In this document: positions 38,871 through 47,282 of the stretch, piece by piece
How the letters are laid out: each line of letters starts with the position of its first letter
Position numbering within the stretch: position 1 is the first letter of the stretch
Source of the DNA: Pseudonocardia xinjiangensis
GTDB taxonomy: Bacteria > Actinomycetota > Actinomycetes > Mycobacteriales > Pseudonocardiaceae
Assembly (NCBI RefSeq): GCF_012911925.1
Contig: NZ_JAAXKY010000001.1
Coordinates: 62,001-126,000, forward strand
Reading direction: 5' to 3'
Length of the DNA stretch: 64,000 nt
Notes under the pieces: model-generated
Database searches by the model: none
Told to the model about the DNA's origin: nothing
The model's input: the letters and a program-made list of their open reading frames with translations, nothing else
Program-made: the position numbers and the translations under genes

Positions 38871-40517
38871 ATGTCCCGAACGACCCGGCGGCGCACCCGG
38901 GTGACGCTCTCGGTCGCCGTGCTGGCGGTGGTCGGCGCAACCGCGTGCACGGCAGAGCAGCCGCCTCCGCCCACCCTGCGGGTGGATCGGGGCACGGTCG
39001 CGACGTCCGTGTCGGCGTCGGGCACGCTGGTGGCGATCACCGAGCAGAACCTCGGCTTTCCCCAGGCCGGGAAGCTCGCCGAGGTGCTCGTCGGCGTCGG
39101 CACCCGGGTCGAACCCGGCCAGGTGCTGGCCCGCCTGGACGACTTCGCCCTGCGCCAGACGCTCGAGCAGCGCCACGCCGGGCTCGCCCAGCAGCAGGCG
39201 CAGCTGGCCAAGATCCGCAACGGCAACTCGGTGGAGGCGGCCCAGGCGACGCTGGAGCAGGCCGAGAAGATCCTCGACGCCACCGAGGACCAGGCCGAGG
39301 CCACGAACAACGCCAACTACTCCGCCACAGACCGGGCCGAGAAGCAGCTCGAGTTCGACCGGAAGGTGCTCGACCAGGCCGAGCACCGGCTGGAGGCCGA
39401 CAAGAGGGCCTGCGGATCCGGGCCCCCGAAGACCACTACTCCGCCGCCGCCCGTCAGTTCACAGCCGGCACCCGCAGAGAAGCCGTCGTCCGGGCTCCTC
39501 GGGACGGGCGGTTCGCAGAGCGCCACCGCTGACGCCGCACCCGCCGGCTCCCAGACCGGCAGCGGGGGCGGCCTCGTCGCGAACCCCGCCTGCGACCGGA
39601 TCCCGGCCGACAAGCAGGCGGTGACGGACGCCAAGCGCGTGGTCCTGTCCTCGGAGACGGCCCTGGACACCGCCGAGCAACGGCAGAACGTCGACGAGGC
39701 GGCGGGGCGGCTGTCGATCGAGAACGCCAGGCAGAGCGTCGTCACGGCCAAGAACGAGGTCGACAGCGCCGGCAGCGACAAGCCCGCCGACACCTCCGCT
39801 CAGGAGGCCGCGGTCCGCGACGCGGAGGCCCAGGTGGCACTCGCTCAGCGCGACGTCGACAACACGGTGCTTCGCGCTCCGGTCGCGGCCGTCGTCTCGG
39901 CCGTCAACGGAGCGGAGGGCGAGTACGTCGGGGCGGCGACCGGGACCACGGCGTTGGCACCAGGCAGCTCCGCGGCCCTGCCGGAGATCGCCGCCACCTC
40001 GGGTGGAGGCGCCGGCGGTGGCGCGGGGGCGGCTCCGGGCGGCGGCGCGTTCATCGTGCTGAACAACATCGACTCGTTCCAGCTCGTCGTGCCGTTCGAG
40101 GAGTCCGACGCAGCGCGCGTGGCCGCCAACCAGCGGGTCGAGATCACCGTCGACGCGGTCCCGGACCTGCGGGCACCGGCCACGGTGCTCGCCATCGCCC
40201 CCTCCGGGAACTCCACCACGGGGGTCGTCCGCTACTACGCGACGATCGTGCTCACCGAGAACGACGACCGCCTGCGCGACGGGCAGACCGCACTGGCCGA
40301 CGTCATGGTGCAGTCCGTGGACAACGTGCTGCGGGCGCCGTCCGCCGCCACCCGCACCGACGCCGGCCGCCTGGTCGTCGACGTGCGGGGCCCGGACGGT
40401 GCGCCGGTCCCGACCCCGTTCCAGGCCGGACTCGTCGGCGACGAGTACACCGAGGTGGTCTCCGGGCTCACCGAGGGGCAGGAGCTCCTGCTGCCGCAGG
40501 GGCAGTCCACCACCTGA
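38871..40517 (+). CDS. HlyD/MacA-type efflux adaptor protein
   Basis: 548 residues from ATG 38871, preceded by AGGAG at 38861-38865; the in-frame GTG 38844 overlaps the permease stop and is an alternative. Signal sequence VTLSVAVLAVVGATACTA (possible lipidation at Cys), lipoyl/beta-barrel start LRVDRGTVATSVSASGTL, a long coiled-coil hairpin with RQTLEQRHAGLAQQQAQLAK, and a Pro/Ser-rich insertion around 39430-39590 splitting the hairpin. The C-terminal barrel reads QLVVPFEESDAARVAANQRV. It should dock on the MacB-like permease. With no outer membrane, its partner beyond the cell wall is unknown. Confidence 0.88.
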   Translation: MSRTTRRRTRVTLSVAVLAVVGATACTAEQPPPPTLRVDRGTVATSVSASGTLVAITEQNLGFPQAGKLAEVLVGVGTRVEPGQVLARLDDFALRQTLEQRHAGLAQQQAQLAKIRNGNSVEAAQATLEQAEKILDATEDQAEATNNANYSATDRAEKQLEFDRKVLDQAEHRLEADKRACGSGPPKTTTPPPPVSSQPAPAEKPSSGLLGTGGSQSATADAAPAGSQTGSGGGLVANPACDRIPADKQAVTDAKRVVLSSETALDTAEQRQNVDEAAGRLSIENARQSVVTAKNEVDSAGSDKPADTSAQEAAVRDAEAQVALAQRDVDNTVLRAPVAAVVSAVNGAEGEYVGAATGTTALAPGSSAALPEIAATSGGGAGGGAGAAPGGGAFIVLNNIDSFQLVVPFEESDAARVAANQRVEITVDAVPDLRAPATVLAIAPSGNSTTGVVRYYATIVLTENDDRLRDGQTALADVMVQSVDNVLRAPSAATRTDAGRLVVDVRGPDGAPVPTPFQAGLVGDEYTEVVSGLTEGQELLLPQGQSTT

Positions 40518-40521
40518 TCCC

Positions 40522-40540
40522 TGGCCCCGTCACGGGGCCA
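40522..40540. terminator. Bidirectional hairpin terminator
   Basis: TGGCCCC and GGGGCCA form a perfect 7-bp stem around GTCAC, five bases after the adaptor-gene stop and 27 bases before the stop of the convergent esterase gene. It can end transcription from both sides. Confidence 0.65.
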
Positions 40541-40566
40541 CCGATCCTCGTCGCAGTCGGCCACCG

Positions 40567-42255
40567 TCAGCCAACGTCGATCGTCACGGTGGCCGTGCTG
40601 GTCGCCGCGGAGCTGCCGGTCAGCTTGGTCATGTCGATGCGCAGGTACTCGCCGTTGTCCTGCTGGTCGGTCGCAGGGCTGAGCTTCGACTCGAGGTTGT
40701 ACGGCGGCTTCGGCGTCGCGTCCGAGATACCGGAGATGCCGAAGTCGCTGTCGTTGCTGATGATCAGCGTCTTGCCACCGTCCAGCGCGGCGACGCCCTC
40801 GACCTTGTCGTGGGAGAAGAAGCGGCTGTACCCGTCGACCGGATTCGGGTCCAGTGACGCCAGCAGGCCGTCCAGATCCAGGTACTGCGACTCGGCGACG
40901 GGCTTGATCCCGAGACCCTGGTAGGTCTTCAGCGCGTCCGCGGTCGGCTGCGGCTTCGCCTCGTCCGTGAGCGAGAGGGCCTCGATCGTCTTGCCGCCGA
41001 CGAGCAGGCCCTTCGACGCGTCGTAGGTCGCGCCGGGCACGTTCGCCGACGGGCCGACGTCCGTCGCACCGCTCAGGTCGATCTTCCAGAGCCGCTTGTA
41101 GCCGTCCGCTTTCGGGAACTTGGAGTCGCGCTCGTCGACGAGGAACGTCGTGTTCGACAGCGCGGTGATCTCGCTGTTGGCCGTCTTGTTCGACTTCGGA
41201 TCGTGCAGCAGATAGAGGTACTCGTGCAGGGCGTGCGTCTGCAGGTCGTAGGTGACGATCCGCGTGGGCGCGAGCTCCGTCGCGTCCTGTCCGTCGAGGT
41301 CGGGCTGCTGGAGCCCGGACTGCATCAGTCCGACGAGGGTCCTGCCGTCCGGCGTGACGGTCAGGGCCTCCATACCGCGGTTCGGCACGCGGTTGAGCAG
41401 TTCCTCGGGGAGCGTTCCGTCCTTCGGCGAGAGGCGCTGGAGCGTGCGGCCGCCGGCGTCGAAGTGCGTGATGAACGGGCCGTACTCGTCCGAGACCCAG
41501 AACGTGCCGTCGGGCAGCGCGACGAGACCCTCGGGGTCGTAGCCGTCCGGGTCGGCCGCGAGGGCATGGCCGCTGAGGTCCTCGGTCTTCTCGCCCGTCG
41601 GGTTGTCGGTATTGACCCGCCCCGAGTACGGATGACCGGAGTGGTCGGTGAGCGGGATCTCCCGGATCAGCGTCGCCCGGCCGCCCGAATCGAGCTTGAA
41701 GAGGGCGATCGCCGGGTCGTAGTCGGGGATCGGCTCGATGACGTCCCCGTTCGCAGCGGCGGCGTTGGGGCCGCGGTCCTCGAGTCCGTAGACCTCGTCG
41801 GAGTGGCCCGGCACCGGCGTCACTGCGGAGCCGAACGAGCCTGCGTTCAGCTGCACGTTGCCGTAGCTGCCCAGGGACGGGAGGTGGTCGGTGTAGAGCG
41901 AGACGGCATTGCTGACCGTGTAGGTGAAGCTGTCGTGGCCGGTGAACCCGGCGGCGGGGACGTATCTGAACGACCCGTCGGGGTTGAGCTGCAGCGAGCC
42001 GTGCTGCGGATCGGAGTGCACCAGCAGTTGCGCGCTGTCGCCCGCCAGCACGCCGTGGGCGGCGTCGACCGCGAGCGCGCCGCCGGTCCCGGTCGAGTAG
42101 GTGGCGGCCTTCGCAGTGGCTTTCGCGGGATCGTCACCGGCGTGGGCCTGGCCCGGCGTCAGCGGCCCGGCGAAGGCCGCCGCGGCCAGGACGAGGGTCG
42201 TGGCGGCGGCACGCCGGACGAGACGTCGGGGCGCGGAGGAGCGCGACGCTGGCAT
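40567..42255 (-). CDS. Exported phytase-like esterase with cadherin-like domain
   Basis: 562 residues from ATG 42255. Signal peptide ATTLVLAAAAFAGPLTPGQA followed by HA-G. Residues 50-125 form a bacterial cadherin-like repeat (HGSLQLNPDGSFRYVPAAGF, TGHDSFTYTVSNA). The rest matches the esterase-like activity of phytase family (PF13449): YGLEDRGPNAAAANGDVIEP, DPEGLVALPDGTFWVSDEYG, MEALTVTPDGRTLVGLMQSG and KVEGVAALDGGKTLIISNDS. It probably hydrolyses phosphate or carboxyl esters outside the cell. Direct repeats upstream (42334-42380) could be regulatory. Confidence 0.88.
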   Translation of the reverse strand: MPASRSSAPRRLVRRAAATTLVLAAAAFAGPLTPGQAHAGDDPAKATAKAATYSTGTGGALAVDAAHGVLAGDSAQLLVHSDPQHGSLQLNPDGSFRYVPAAGFTGHDSFTYTVSNAVSLYTDHLPSLGSYGNVQLNAGSFGSAVTPVPGHSDEVYGLEDRGPNAAAANGDVIEPIPDYDPAIALFKLDSGGRATLIREIPLTDHSGHPYSGRVNTDNPTGEKTEDLSGHALAADPDGYDPEGLVALPDGTFWVSDEYGPFITHFDAGGRTLQRLSPKDGTLPEELLNRVPNRGMEALTVTPDGRTLVGLMQSGLQQPDLDGQDATELAPTRIVTYDLQTHALHEYLYLLHDPKSNKTANSEITALSNTTFLVDERDSKFPKADGYKRLWKIDLSGATDVGPSANVPGATYDASKGLLVGGKTIEALSLTDEAKPQPTADALKTYQGLGIKPVAESQYLDLDGLLASLDPNPVDGYSRFFSHDKVEGVAALDGGKTLIISNDSDFGISGISDATPKPPYNLESKLSPATDQQDNGEYLRIDMTKLTGSSAATSTATVTIDVG

Positions 42256-42333
42256 GGGGTCTCCTTGGCGGGGGCGGGCGACGCCGGAAACCTCTGGGCG
42301 TCTCGCGCGAGAATATGATCGGCCCGTTGCCAG

Positions 42334-42380
42334 CTGTGATCTGCCTGTGATGTGTAGCAGCCGGACCAGAAATGTGATCT
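42334..42380. promoter_or_regulatory. TGTGAT direct repeats upstream of the phytase-like esterase
   Basis: CTGTGAT occurs at 42334-42340 and 42345-42351, an 11-bp period, and TGTGATCT again at 42373-42380. Eleven-base direct repeats are the form of actinobacterial PhoP (PHO-box) sites, though this sequence differs from the usual GTTCACC core. On the minus strand CATATT (complement of 42312-42317) is a possible -10 with a poor -35. A regulatory role is inference. Confidence 0.35.
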
Positions 42381-42602
42381 CAAATCTACGAGATCGAGAG
42401 CCGGCAGGGCGGCGCCAGTGGTAAACGGCACAATGGAAGGGTTTCGATCACACTCAACGATCAGTCCCGACAGTCGTGAATCCTGGTCGGTCGACAAGCA
42501 CACTCGGGGCGATTCGCCCCCGCAGTGCACCTATTGTTCGCGAGTTCTTCTCGGTCGCTTCTCCGGCCCGACGACCCATGACCTCGTGTTCCTGATCGCG
42601 GC
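42376..42602. other. Non-coding gap with palindromes
   Basis: With the stretch back to 42256 this makes about 347 bp lacking a gene. It holds the inverted repeat GATCTC/GAGATC at 42376-42395 and the odd palindrome GGGGCGATTCGCCCC at 42506-42520. GC content is lower than in flanking genes. No ORF or RNA gene is recognised. Confidence 0.4.
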
Positions 42603-43160
42603 TCAGCGGGTCCGGTAGCGCGCGTAGATCAGCCCGCTGCCGAAGGCACGCTCCCCCACCAGCTCGAGATCGAGACGCACGCCGTCAGGAAAGAACCGCT
42701 TGCCGCCGCCGACCACGCTCGTGGTGATGAACAGGTGGTACTCGTCCACCAGGCCGGCCCCGATCGCCTGGGCCGCGAGGTTTGGGCCGTCGACGGTGAG
42801 GTCGTGATCAGCCTCGGCCTTGAGCTTGCGCACCGCGTCCGGGTCGAAGGTCCGCTCGATCCTGGTCTTCGCGCTGGACACCGACTCCAGCGTCGTGGAG
42901 TACACGATCTTCTCCGCGGCCTGCCAGTCGCGGGCGTACTGCAGGATGTGCGGCGGCTGGTCGGGCTCGGCGTGCGCGGTCTCCCAGTAGACCATCGTCT
43001 CGTACATCCGTCGGCCGTAGAGGTACGTGCCGACGGGGCGGAAGAGGTCGTTGACGAAGGTGTGCACCTCCTGGTCGTCGGCGCCCGTGCCGAGGTCGCC
43101 CTCCGCCGCCTCGGCGTAGCCGTCGAGCGAGGTGATCATCGAGTAGATGAGCTTCGCCAT
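42603..43160 (-). CDS. Dihydrofolate reductase-like (RibD C-terminal domain) protein
   Basis: 185 residues from ATG 43160; the longer frame to 43223 adds only a basic stretch. It has the RibD_C/DHFR-like fold: AKLIYSMITSLDGYAEAAEG, LYGRRMYETMVYWETAHAEP, VDGPNLAAQAIGAGLVDEYH and FFPDGVRLDLELVGERAFGS. This family is widespread in actinobacteria, binds NADPH-like ligands, and is usually of unknown substrate; it is not the essential DHFR, which is at 29356. It lies 73 bp downstream of the PNPOx-like gene and may be co-transcribed. Confidence 0.88.
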   Translation of the reverse strand: MAKLIYSMITSLDGYAEAAEGDLGTGADDQEVHTFVNDLFRPVGTYLYGRRMYETMVYWETAHAEPDQPPHILQYARDWQAAEKIVYSTTLESVSSAKTRIERTFDPDAVRKLKAEADHDLTVDGPNLAAQAIGAGLVDEYHLFITTSVVGGGKRFFPDGVRLDLELVGERAFGSGLIYARYRTR

Positions 43161-43233
43161 GCGTCTCCTTCGGGTCCGGGCGCGCCAGGCCGCCTGCGGC
43201 CCTGCAGGCTGTGACCTCCGCATGACCCGGAAC

Positions 43234-43776
43234 TCATCGATCAGCCGGCGCCCGAGCCGCCTCGGAGAGGAGCCGGTCCGGGTCGGCGGCGTAGACGGTC
43301 ATCCACGTCGGCCGGAGCCGGTAGTAGACGACGTCGGACCAGTCGAACGACCCGCCGCCGTAGAACGCGTGCAGGTACTCGTGGGTCGCCGGCCAGTCGG
43401 GGTGACCGGGGCCGTCCACCGGGTTGAGATTCTCGACGACACCGTGGACGAAGACACCGAGATCCTCCCCACGTAGGTGCGCGACGCTCGCGGCGGGCCG
43501 CGCCCGCAGGTGCCGCGCCTTCGCCGCTCCCGGGCTGGTGCCGAACACCCAGCGGCCGTGCAGCAGGTGCCCGTCGACGGCACTGACGCGCGGCTCACCC
43601 TTCGCGGTGACCGTGGAGAGCACGAGGACGCACATGCCGGTGAGCACACCCACCAGCTGCTCGGCGGTCAGGCTTCGCTCGCCGGTGATGATCGACTGCA
43701 GGTGCGCTGTCGCGCGTCCGCGCGAGGTGTCGATGAGGGTTTGCAGGGCCTGGAGCTCCGGTTCGGTTTCGTACAC
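43234..43776 (-). CDS. Pyridoxamine 5'-phosphate oxidase-like flavin protein
   Basis: 180 residues from GTG 43776. The split-barrel PNPOx fold is visible: GVLTGMCVLVLSTVTAKGEP, RVSAVDGHLLHGRWVFGTSP, and ARHLRARPAASVAHLRGEDL (FMN phosphate contact by arginines), then VVYYRLRPTWMTVYAADP. Members use FMN or F420 to reduce small molecules; actinomycetes have many F420-dependent ones. Substrate unknown. The 5' side borders mobile-element debris. Confidence 0.85.
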   Translation of the reverse strand: MYETEPELQALQTLIDTSRGRATAHLQSIITGERSLTAEQLVGVLTGMCVLVLSTVTAKGEPRVSAVDGHLLHGRWVFGTSPGAAKARHLRARPAASVAHLRGEDLGVFVHGVVENLNPVDGPGHPDWPATHEYLHAFYGGGSFDWSDVVYYRLRPTWMTVYAADPDRLLSEAARAPADR

Positions 43777-43829
43777 ATCAACAGCGTGACGCCTAAACCT
43801 GACAGGTCCCGTCCTCGAATCGCGTGGAT

Positions 43830-43955
43830 CTTCACCAGAGCTGGACCCACGGGCGGCAGGTTCGGGCGGTCCGGGGTCTGCCGCCGTGCACCATGTCGCA
43901 CGCCATCAGAGCAGGTGGGGTGCGGTTCCACGACCTCCGCCGCCTGGCTCGTGAT
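43830..43955 (+). pseudogene. Tyrosine integrase remnant, copy 1
   Basis: Frames here read GSAAVHHVARHQ (43867-43910) then AGGVRFHDLRR (43911-43945) after a shift, and AAWLV just before the IS3 remnant. This matches the segment preceding and including the RHDLRH-type catalytic box of tyrosine integrases. The better preserved copies at 46836 and 57281 carry the parallel phrases EPAAVNHVSRH and EPAATKHVAHE, so all three derive from one family. Confidence 0.55.
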
Positions 43956-44140
43956 CGAATCGTTCTGGGGAGGCGTGCAGACCGAGCTGCTCAACCACCG
44001 ACGGTGGCGCACCCGAGCGCGTGCAGCACCTGCTGGACGCGATCGTCGAGCTTGCCAACGCCTTGTTCGAGCACCTCCAGATCTTCCACAACCGCCGCCG
44101 CCACACCGCCCTCGGCATGCTCACCCCGACTCGGTGCGGG
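43951..44140 (+). mobile_element. IS3-family transposase, C-terminal remnant
   Basis: One frame gives IESFWGGVQTELLNHRRWRT; another, about 30 bases on, gives ELANALFEHLQIFHNRRRHT and ALGMLTP. Together they are the end of an IS3-group integrase-core transposase (ESFWGxMQxELLNRxRW ... YNxxRRHSALGxLSP), including the region of the last catalytic Glu (E of ESFW). The rest of the element and both ends are missing. It directly abuts the integrase remnant, so one insertion or deletion joined the two. Confidence 0.75.
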
Positions 44141-44363
44141 CCGCGGGCCTTCCACCGACTACGGCTCGACCTCGCGCGGACGACCTCTCGGTCGAATGTC
44201 GTGCAACTCGGTCATGGGCTACCGCAAACGGGCGAGGACGCCTACCACTGGCGGCCGACCGTACATCCGGTGGATCAGGGCGAAGACACATCGGCCGTCC
44301 GACGCACGAACCCGGCCCGGCGACCACCATCGATGCCGTGAAACGCCGCCGATCGGAGGGAAC

Positions 44364-45068
44364 ATGATGGCGCGACGGACGTTGCCGACACGGGCGCTGC
44401 TGGCGTGCGGCGCCGTGGCCGGCCCGGTGTACGTGACGGTGGCGATGGCCGAGGCGCTGACCCGCGACGGGTTCGACCTGACCCGGCACCGCTTCACGGC
44501 GCTGACCGCCGGAGACCTGGGCTGGATCCACAAGTCGAACATGCTGCTGGTCGGGATGCTCACGGTGCTGTTCGCGGTCGGGGCCGCACGGCTGCTGCGG
44601 ACGGGTCAAGGCGCGGTGTGGGGACCGCGGTTGCTCGGGCTGTTCGGCGTGGCGTACGTCATCGGCGGCGCGCTCACCGCGGACCCGCTGGCCGGTTTCC
44701 CGCCCGGCGCCGCATCAGAGATGGTCCAGACCACCTGGCAAGGGGCTGCCCAGAACGCCTCACGGGGGGCCAGCACTGCCCTCCTCATCGCCATGAGCGT
44801 TGTGATCGCGAGGCACTTCGCCACCACCGGACGCCGGGGATCGGCCTGGTTCTACGCCCTCTACGGAGCCGCCGTCCCGGTCGCGTTCGCAGCCCTGATC
44901 GCCGTCAACTCCGCCGTTGGCAACTACCCCTACGCCATCGCAGTGGTCTTCCTCGTGACGCCCTGGATCTGGGTGACCATCCTCGCTGTCCACCTGTACG
45001 GACGGGAGTCCGCGCAACGAGGTGGTGTTCCGGCGTTCACGGCGACGAGAGGTGCGCCGGTGGGCTGA
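44364..45068 (+). CDS. DUF998-family membrane protein
   Basis: 234 residues from ATG 44364, with GGAGGG eight bases upstream. Six membrane spans are visible, beginning ALLACGAVAGPVYVTVAMAE. DUF998 features: FDLTRHRFTALTAGDLGWIH near the start, FGVAYVIGGALTADPLAGFP in the middle, and ALYGAAVPVAFAALIAVNSA towards the end. Family function is unknown. A small membrane protein follows 54 bp downstream and may share its transcript. It is flanked by insertion-sequence remains on both sides. Confidence 0.82.
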   Translation: MMARRTLPTRALLACGAVAGPVYVTVAMAEALTRDGFDLTRHRFTALTAGDLGWIHKSNMLLVGMLTVLFAVGAARLLRTGQGAVWGPRLLGLFGVAYVIGGALTADPLAGFPPGAASEMVQTTWQGAAQNASRGASTALLIAMSVVIARHFATTGRRGSAWFYALYGAAVPVAFAALIAVNSAVGNYPYAIAVVFLVTPWIWVTILAVHLYGRESAQRGGVPAFTATRGAPVG

Positions 45069-45122
45069 CCCGGCGATGGTGCAAGCCCGACGTCCGATCG
45101 CCAGGAAAAGAAGGAGCACATC

Positions 45123-45527
45123 ATGTCCGTCTCTTTTGCGCTCGCCGCCACCGCTGCCGAGCACGTTTGCACAACGCCGGCAGAATGCGCGAACCAAGGT
45201 GTCGGCACTTTCGTCGGGACACCCGCGCGAATCTGGGCCAGTGTGGCTGCACTGGTGGCGCTGGTCGGCGTGGCCGTCGGCGCGCCGGCGCTGGCCCGCT
45301 CCCGCCGCCGTGTCGGCAACGGCGGGAGAAAAGGGGCCGTCGTGGCCCTGGTGGCCGGGCTGACCGGCGCGGTCAACGGCGCGGTGAACCTGGCCGTCGC
45401 CGACGGTGGTCTCGGCACCGGCAACGGAGTAGCCGGTGGCGCCCTGGCCCTGATGCTCGGGCTGGTCGGCGCGGTCCTCGGCGGGCTGGTTCTGGCCCGC
45501 TCCCGCCGTACCGAACCGACCGGCTGA
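45123..45527 (+). CDS. Small membrane protein (DUF6223-like)
   Basis: 134 residues from ATG 45123 with AAGGAG upstream. A short external N-terminus with two cysteines (EHVCTTPAECANQGV) precedes three spans: WASVAALVALVGVAVGAPAL, GAVVALVAGLTGAVNGAVNL and GGALALMLGLVGAVLGGLVL. The pattern resembles DUF6223 proteins of actinobacteria, of unknown role. The last codons and stop lie in an 8-bp tandem repeat (GACCGGCC). Confidence 0.65.
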   Translation: MSVSFALAATAAEHVCTTPAECANQGVGTFVGTPARIWASVAALVALVGVAVGAPALARSRRRVGNGGRKGAVVALVAGLTGAVNGAVNLAVADGGLGTGNGVAGGALALMLGLVGAVLGGLVLARSRRTEPTG

Positions 45528-45554
45528 CCGGCCGACCGGCCGACCGGCCGACCG
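45518..45554. repeat. 8-bp tandem repeat GACCGGCC
   Basis: GACCGGCT, then GACCGGCC three times, then GACCG: starts at 45518, 45526, 45534, 45542 and 45550. It covers the stop codon (45525-45527) of the small membrane protein, so slippage could alter its C-terminus. Confidence 0.75.
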
Positions 45555-45659
45555 CAGCGAATACGAGCGCGATGCCGTTGTCTCGCCGGATCGGCCAGAC
45601 CGGGCGGCTCCGGGCGGTTGCGCCGACTGCGCGTACCGCAGTCCTGCGCGCCCGGTGAG

Positions 45660-45777
45660 GGGCCTCGGCCGCCCGCCGGCGGCTGGACACGGTCATCCCG
45701 GACGGGTAGGACAGCACGTGAAAGCTCCTGGTTGGACGGATTGATCTCAGCAATCGCCCGTCTACCAGGAGCTTCAC
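45660..45777 (-). mobile_element. IS5-like element, 5' end remnant
   Basis: On the minus strand GTCTACCAGGAGCTTTCACG is followed by a frame reading FHVLSYPSGMTVSSR. I recognise this as the start of an actinobacterial IS5-group transposase (MTVSSRALRFLAxLLR); here it breaks after SSR. The first 60 bases also form a long imperfect inverted repeat (45718-45777) with arms starting GTGAAAGCTCCTGG and ending CCAGGAGCTTCAC, probably the element's terminal structure. Transposase body is gone. Confidence 0.6.
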
Positions 45778-45840
45778 CCGTTCGTGATCACGCCACGCCG
45801 TACGCCCGCCGACCAGCCCACTCTTCAGGTTGGCAATACC

Positions 45841-46344
45841 TCAGTACGAGAAGGACACGTTCGCCGGGGGGGAACAGATGTCACCACGATTCGGAACGTC
45901 CTCGCAAACCTTAATCTGCGCCTTCACCTGTTGAGCATCGCCTCTCAGCTGCTTTGACAAACTTGCAGTCGCCCACGTCGCGGTCTGAGTACGCGAAGTC
46001 TGCGATGCATTTTCCTGTACCCACCCCTTGGGGAGGCCGGGGGCGGGACTGCGATAGAACCACCAATCTACCTGAACGTAGACACCGCGTCCATTGTTCC
46101 TCAAGTCGGTGTAATTGATTCCCGCTGTCGCGTATACGCCACCATTGTTAGCAAAGTCGCCCTTTGCTTGGGCAAGTTTCGTACTTCCACTGGAGGCGGT
46201 GACCGTCCACGGCGTGCCGGCCGCGTAGGCAGGCGACGGCAAGGCCAGCGCCGTCGCGAGAAGAATTGTAACGGCAGCGACTGACACCTTGATGGTTCGG
46301 CCGAAGAATATCTCAGCAGCTCGAGTCACTCGAATACGGGCCAT
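45841..46344 (-). CDS. Secreted protein of unknown function, lower GC
   Basis: 167 residues from ATG 46344. Signal peptide VSVAAVTILLATALALPSPA with cleavage near AYA-AG. The mature part has TKLAQAKGDFANNGGVYATA, GRGVYVQVDWWFYRSPAPG and a C-terminal pair of cysteines (KVCEDVPNRG, ICSPPAN). I recognise no domain; it looks like a small beta-rich exported protein. Third-position base use is clearly more A/T-rich than in the neighbours, and it sits between IS and integrase debris, so recent transfer is likely. Confidence 0.7.
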   Translation of the reverse strand: MARIRVTRAAEIFFGRTIKVSVAAVTILLATALALPSPAYAAGTPWTVTASSGSTKLAQAKGDFANNGGVYATAGINYTDLRNNGRGVYVQVDWWFYRSPAPGLPKGWVQENASQTSRTQTATWATASLSKQLRGDAQQVKAQIKVCEDVPNRGDICSPPANVSFSY

Positions 46345-46835
46345 CGATGGTTCCTCTCATGAATCGTGGGAGCTTGCACGCGACTCGGCGCGATCGGCGC
46401 CAGAGAAACATTTGATGCAGCATTGACAGACGCGCCGAGGGTGTCGCCGCGACATGGTGACTAGCGCGCCATGTTGTCCCCGAGTATCAGCATGGCCTCG
46501 ATCTTGATGGCGCCTGATAAAGCTATGCAACGAGAACTTCACAGTAGGTGTCATCATTTCGTCACCATTTCGTCACCACGCCGTCCTCTCCGGTCCTGAA
46601 CCGTCTGGGGGAGGTTTCCGGATAACCCGAGACGCAGTTCTGCACGTGCTTGGTGGCGGTGGTCGGTGAGTCTTCCGCGGTCGGGCCCAGTGAACCGCCC
46701 CGGTGTGTCCGGAGACTTTGATGTGCCTCGGGTTCTGTGGAGTCAGGTTGCTGGGTTCACGCGGTGGCTGGGGTGTGGAGCTTCGGCCGTTCCCCCAGTG
46801 GGCGGCCGGACGACGCACGATCCCCGAGCCGGCTG
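46345..46835. other. Gap upstream of the secreted protein
   Basis: About 490 bp without a credible gene. It holds an AT-richer stretch that should contain the promoter of the secreted-protein gene (minus strand), and ATTTCGTCACC twice in tandem at 46556-46566 and 46567-46577. From 46640 to 46835 GC rises again, but frames show no recognisable protein. Confidence 0.4.
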
Positions 46836-47280
46836 GTGCCGATCATCCGGACCCACCTCGCGCTCTGGTCCACCCAGGTCAAGGCACCGATCTTCGTAAA
46901 CGAGGTCGGCGCCACTGCACGCTCTTCCGCACCCGGATCTGGCGGCCGGCACTCGTACGCTCCGGGCTCCTCGGCGACGTCGTCCGGGTCGACGGCGGAT
47001 TCGTGCCGCGTGGACCGACGCGCACGGCAGGAAACACACCGAACGACTCCGCACCGAGCCCGCCGCCGTCAATCACGTCTCACGACACAAGAGGGGCGGG
47101 CTCGGCTTTCACGACCTCCGCCACTCCTACCCCACCTGGCTCGTCGACGACGGCGTCCCGCCCAACATGGTGCAGCGGATCATGGGACACGAACGCTCGT
47201 CCACGACGCTGGACCTCTACACCCGGCGCACCGACTACAGCGCCCGCATCCTCAAAGAGCCTCTGACCAGGCCGTTCGGC
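46836..47280 (+). pseudogene. Tyrosine integrase remnant, copy 2
   Basis: Three frames in turn give VPIIRTHLALWSTQVKAPIF, TLFRTRIWRPALVRSGLLGD and HVSRHKRGGLGFHDLRHSYP followed by TWLVDDGVPPNMVQRIMGHE and RSSTTLDLYTRRTDYSARIL. The HDLRH box, the GHE box and the nucleophile Tyr (LDLYTRR) are all present, but at least two frameshifts break the protein and the N-terminal part is lost. Its 3' end is followed directly by a tRNA-Val 3' half, the usual place of the integrase gene in an integrated element. Confidence 0.75.
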
Positions 47281-47282
47281 TG

